NCBI GenBank assembly: GCA_937877465.1
Contig: CALFIT010000080.1
Coordinates: 1-6,665, forward strand
DNA length: 6,665 nucleotides
Direction: 5' to 3'
Source of the DNA: an uncultured Bacteroidales bacterium
GTDB lineage: Bacteria; Bacteroidota; Bacteroidia; Bacteroidales; F082
Under the pieces are notes generated by a model that searched no databases, was not told the origin of the DNA, and saw only the letters and a list, made by a program, of their open reading frames with translations. The translations under genes and the position numbers were made by a program. Below, piece by piece: positions 5,075-6,665 of this stretch. The stretch's first letter is position 1, and each line of letters begins with the position of its first letter.

Positions 5075-6665
5075 ATGAAAAGGATATGCTCATTTTTAGC
5101 CGCAATGCTGCTCGTCGTCGGCATGGCACAAGCCCAAGACGTTTATTTCGCCGGAAACCATAACGGTGTCGGCAAGATTTGGAAGAACGACTCGTTGGTC
5201 CAAAGCATTACAGACACGACCCTTGTCGGACTTTCGAGCCTGCAAATAGCGCCCGACGGCAACATTTACTCCGCTGGCTACAGCCACGACTCGACCTACA
5301 GTTTTGTGCAAGGCCGCGTTTGGCTCAACGACAACAATGTTTTCGTAGCCGACACCAACAGCCTCATCGTCAGATTAAAACTCATTGGAAACCAATGGTT
5401 TGCAGCAGGAATCAGAGAAAACCAATGGGAAGGCTTCGACGGCTTGGTCTGGCAAGACGGCGAAGTGATGTTTGCCTATAGCGACAGCGTGGTTAGCAAC
5501 ATGGTTAGCGCATTGGCCATCGACACCGCCACGGGCGACGTGTATGTGGGCGGTAGGGCAAACGACATGGCTGCCGTTTGGAAAAACGACACGATGCTGT
5601 GGCAATCGGACGAAATATCGGCCATCAACGACATCGTTTTTGACGGTGTTGACATCATCGCGGCTGGCATCAATTATGCCGACGGGTTCCAAGCCACCCT
5701 TTGGCGAAACGACTCCGTCGTCTTCAGCATCAACGACAGCATCGATTCCGAGTTCACAGCCGTCGCCTTTTACGACGGGAGCATCTTTGTTGGCGGTTTC
5801 CTCAACGACACCTTATTAATATGGCAAGACGGCGAAGTGCTTTACAGCCACCCCACAACATCATTTTCAGAAATCAACACTTTGACAGTCAATGAGTCTG
5901 GTGTTTATTATGCTGGACAACTTGACGGCGTGGCCACTGTTTGGAAAGACGGTGAAGTCCTTTACGAAATTGAGGATTGCGACGAAATCACCGCGCTTGT
6001 CGTGATGCCTTCCGACGAGCCTACCTTCACCCTCACCGTCGAGGCCGACAGCACGGCTTGGGGCACGGTGACGGGCGGCGGCATGTACCACTACGGCGAC
6101 ACGGCCACCATCGAGGCCATCGCCAATGCAGGCTGCACATTCCTCTACTGGAACGACAGCATCACCGACAATCCACGCGACATCGTAATCACTCAAGACA
6201 CGACATTCATCGCTCATTTCCAGCAACTTGAATATGTCATCACGGCCACGGTCAGCCCTGAGGATGCTGGCACCGTGATGGGAGGCGGCGCCTATCATTA
6301 CGGCGACACCATCAGGCTTGAGGCCGCTGCCAACGGAGGCTTCGCCTTTGAGCGTTGGAACGACAACGTCACCGACAACCCACGCGATGTCGTCGTCACG
6401 CAAGACAGCGCTTTCGTCGCCTTCTTCGGCACGCGCCAATACACCATCACCGTCGTTTCCGACCATCCCGCTTGGGGCAGCGTCACAGGTGGCGGCACCT
6501 TCAATTACGGCGACACCATCCAGATTGCGGCCACGGCCTATCTCGGCTTCGGCTTCGCCGGCTGGACCGACGGCAACAGCGACAACCCGCGCACCGTCGT
6601 CGTCACCGACGACCAGACCTATACCGCGCATTTCGAGATCAGGCAATGCGTCATCACCACGCAAG
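5075..6665 (+). CDS. Large secreted protein: seven-repeat propeller followed by InlB-like 69-residue repeats (3' end outside window)
   Basis: The frame is open from the ATG at 5075 to the right edge: 530 codons with no stop. Residues 1-20 are a signal peptide (MKRICSFLAAMLLVVGMAQA, then QD). Residues about 22-310 contain seven Trp-centred repeats of the form (I/V/L)W-x-(N/D)-(D/G), with Trp at 36, 83, 126, 169, 210, 250 and 290. Each is preceded by a Y/V-x-(A/V)-G strand such as VYFAGN or VYYAGQ. Seven blades of 40-47 residues fit a beta-propeller. From 317 come repeats resembling the divergent InlB B-repeat family: 317-385, 386-454, 455-523, and a fourth from 524. Each has GGG-x-Y/F-x-YGDT, then W-x-D, then DNPR, then a V(V/I).T/Q.D..F/Y.A.F ending. 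Such repeats form stalks in surface proteins, and the missing C-terminus may hold a sorting domain. It is transcribed away from the B12 operon and has no known link to it. Confidence 0.88.
   Translation, partial: MKRICSFLAAMLLVVGMAQAQDVYFAGNHNGVGKIWKNDSLVQSITDTTLVGLSSLQIAPDGNIYSAGYSHDSTYSFVQGRVWLNDNNVFVADTNSLIVRLKLIGNQWFAAGIRENQWEGFDGLVWQDGEVMFAYSDSVVSNMVSALAIDTATGDVYVGGRANDMAAVWKNDTMLWQSDEISAINDIVFDGVDIIAAGINYADGFQATLWRNDSVVFSINDSIDSEFTAVAFYDGSIFVGGFLNDTLLIWQDGEVLYSHPTTSFSEINTLTVNESGVYYAGQLDGVATVWKDGEVLYEIEDCDEITALVVMPSDEPTFTLTVEADSTAWGTVTGGGMYHYGDTATIEAIANAGCTFLYWNDSITDNPRDIVITQDTTFIAHFQQLEYVITATVSPEDAGTVMGGGAYHYGDTIRLEAAANGGFAFERWNDNVTDNPRDVVVTQDSAFVAFFGTRQYTITVVSDHPAWGSVTGGGTFNYGDTIQIAATAYLGFGFAGWTDGNSDNPRTVVVTDDQTYTAHFEIRQCVITTQ
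6023..6665 (+). repeat. Coding tandem repeats of exactly 207 bp (three complete plus start of a fourth)
   Basis: The landmark tacggcgacac occurs at 6092, 6299 and 6506, exactly 207 bp apart, matching a 69-residue protein repeat. The aac/gac-gac...gacaa.cc.cgc segment encoding DNPR recurs with the same period. The copies are diverged but keep length perfectly, which suggests structural constraint on the stalk-like domain. The array continues beyond the right edge, so the total copy number is unknown. Confidence 0.85.

Noticed and set aside
5867..6664. Long minus-strand open frame of about 265 codons
   Set aside because: It is antisense to the plus-strand gene with signal peptide, propeller and InlB-like repeats. 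Its composition is repetitive only because it mirrors the 207-bp repeats, and it has no recognisable domain.
6023..6665. Regularly spaced repeats considered as a CRISPR-like array
   Set aside because: The 207-bp period is a multiple of three, the frame stays open throughout, and the units encode InlB-like protein repeats.

Overview
The window looks like chromosome from a member of the Bacteroidota, most likely an uncultured Bacteroidales. The signs are two complete proteins ending in type IX secretion (T9SS) C-terminal sorting domains, Bacteroidota-style lipoprotein signals, promoter -7 elements of the TAnnTTTG type, A-rich start regions without clear Shine-Dalgarno sites, and surface proteins of kinds common in this phylum. 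Assignments rest on motif recognition by eye; no database search was run.

Layout. Positions 1-4970 are one minus-strand transcription unit, read right to left. It begins at a cobalamin (B12) riboswitch (4811-4970) placed directly behind a -7 promoter element (4976-4983). After a leader of about 120 nt come: a secreted T9SS protein with a tandemly duplicated domain (3497-4690); a second T9SS surface protein (2523-3500, GTG start, overlapping the previous stop); a DUF5074/YncE-like beta-propeller lipoprotein resembling the BtuG B12-capture proteins (1449-2510); a 54-residue eight-cysteine CWC-type protein (1213-1377); a BtuF-like periplasmic B12-binding lipoprotein (95-1216, overlapping the CWC gene by ATGA); and the first 21 codons of another gene (1-64), possibly the BtuC permease. 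Spacings are 12 nt, 71 nt, or overlaps, so this reads as an operon.

Positions 4971-5074 are a short divergent promoter region. From 5075 to the right edge runs an open plus-strand gene for a large secreted protein. It has a signal peptide, seven Trp-centred repeats suggesting a seven-bladed propeller, and then 69-residue InlB-like repeats of exactly 207 bp that continue past the window.

How the genes fit together. The riboswitch implies that the minus-strand operon is expressed when B12 is scarce. BtuF would hand B12 to an inner-membrane ABC transporter, and the propeller lipoprotein would bind B12 at the cell surface, as known BtuG proteins do. The two T9SS proteins lead the operon, nearest the riboswitch, so they are good candidates for additional surface B12- or corrinoid-capture factors. 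The duplicated domain of the first has a pattern reminiscent of the transcobalamin C-terminal/DUF4430 fold, which is the most interesting lead here. No BtuB-type TonB receptor lies in the window.
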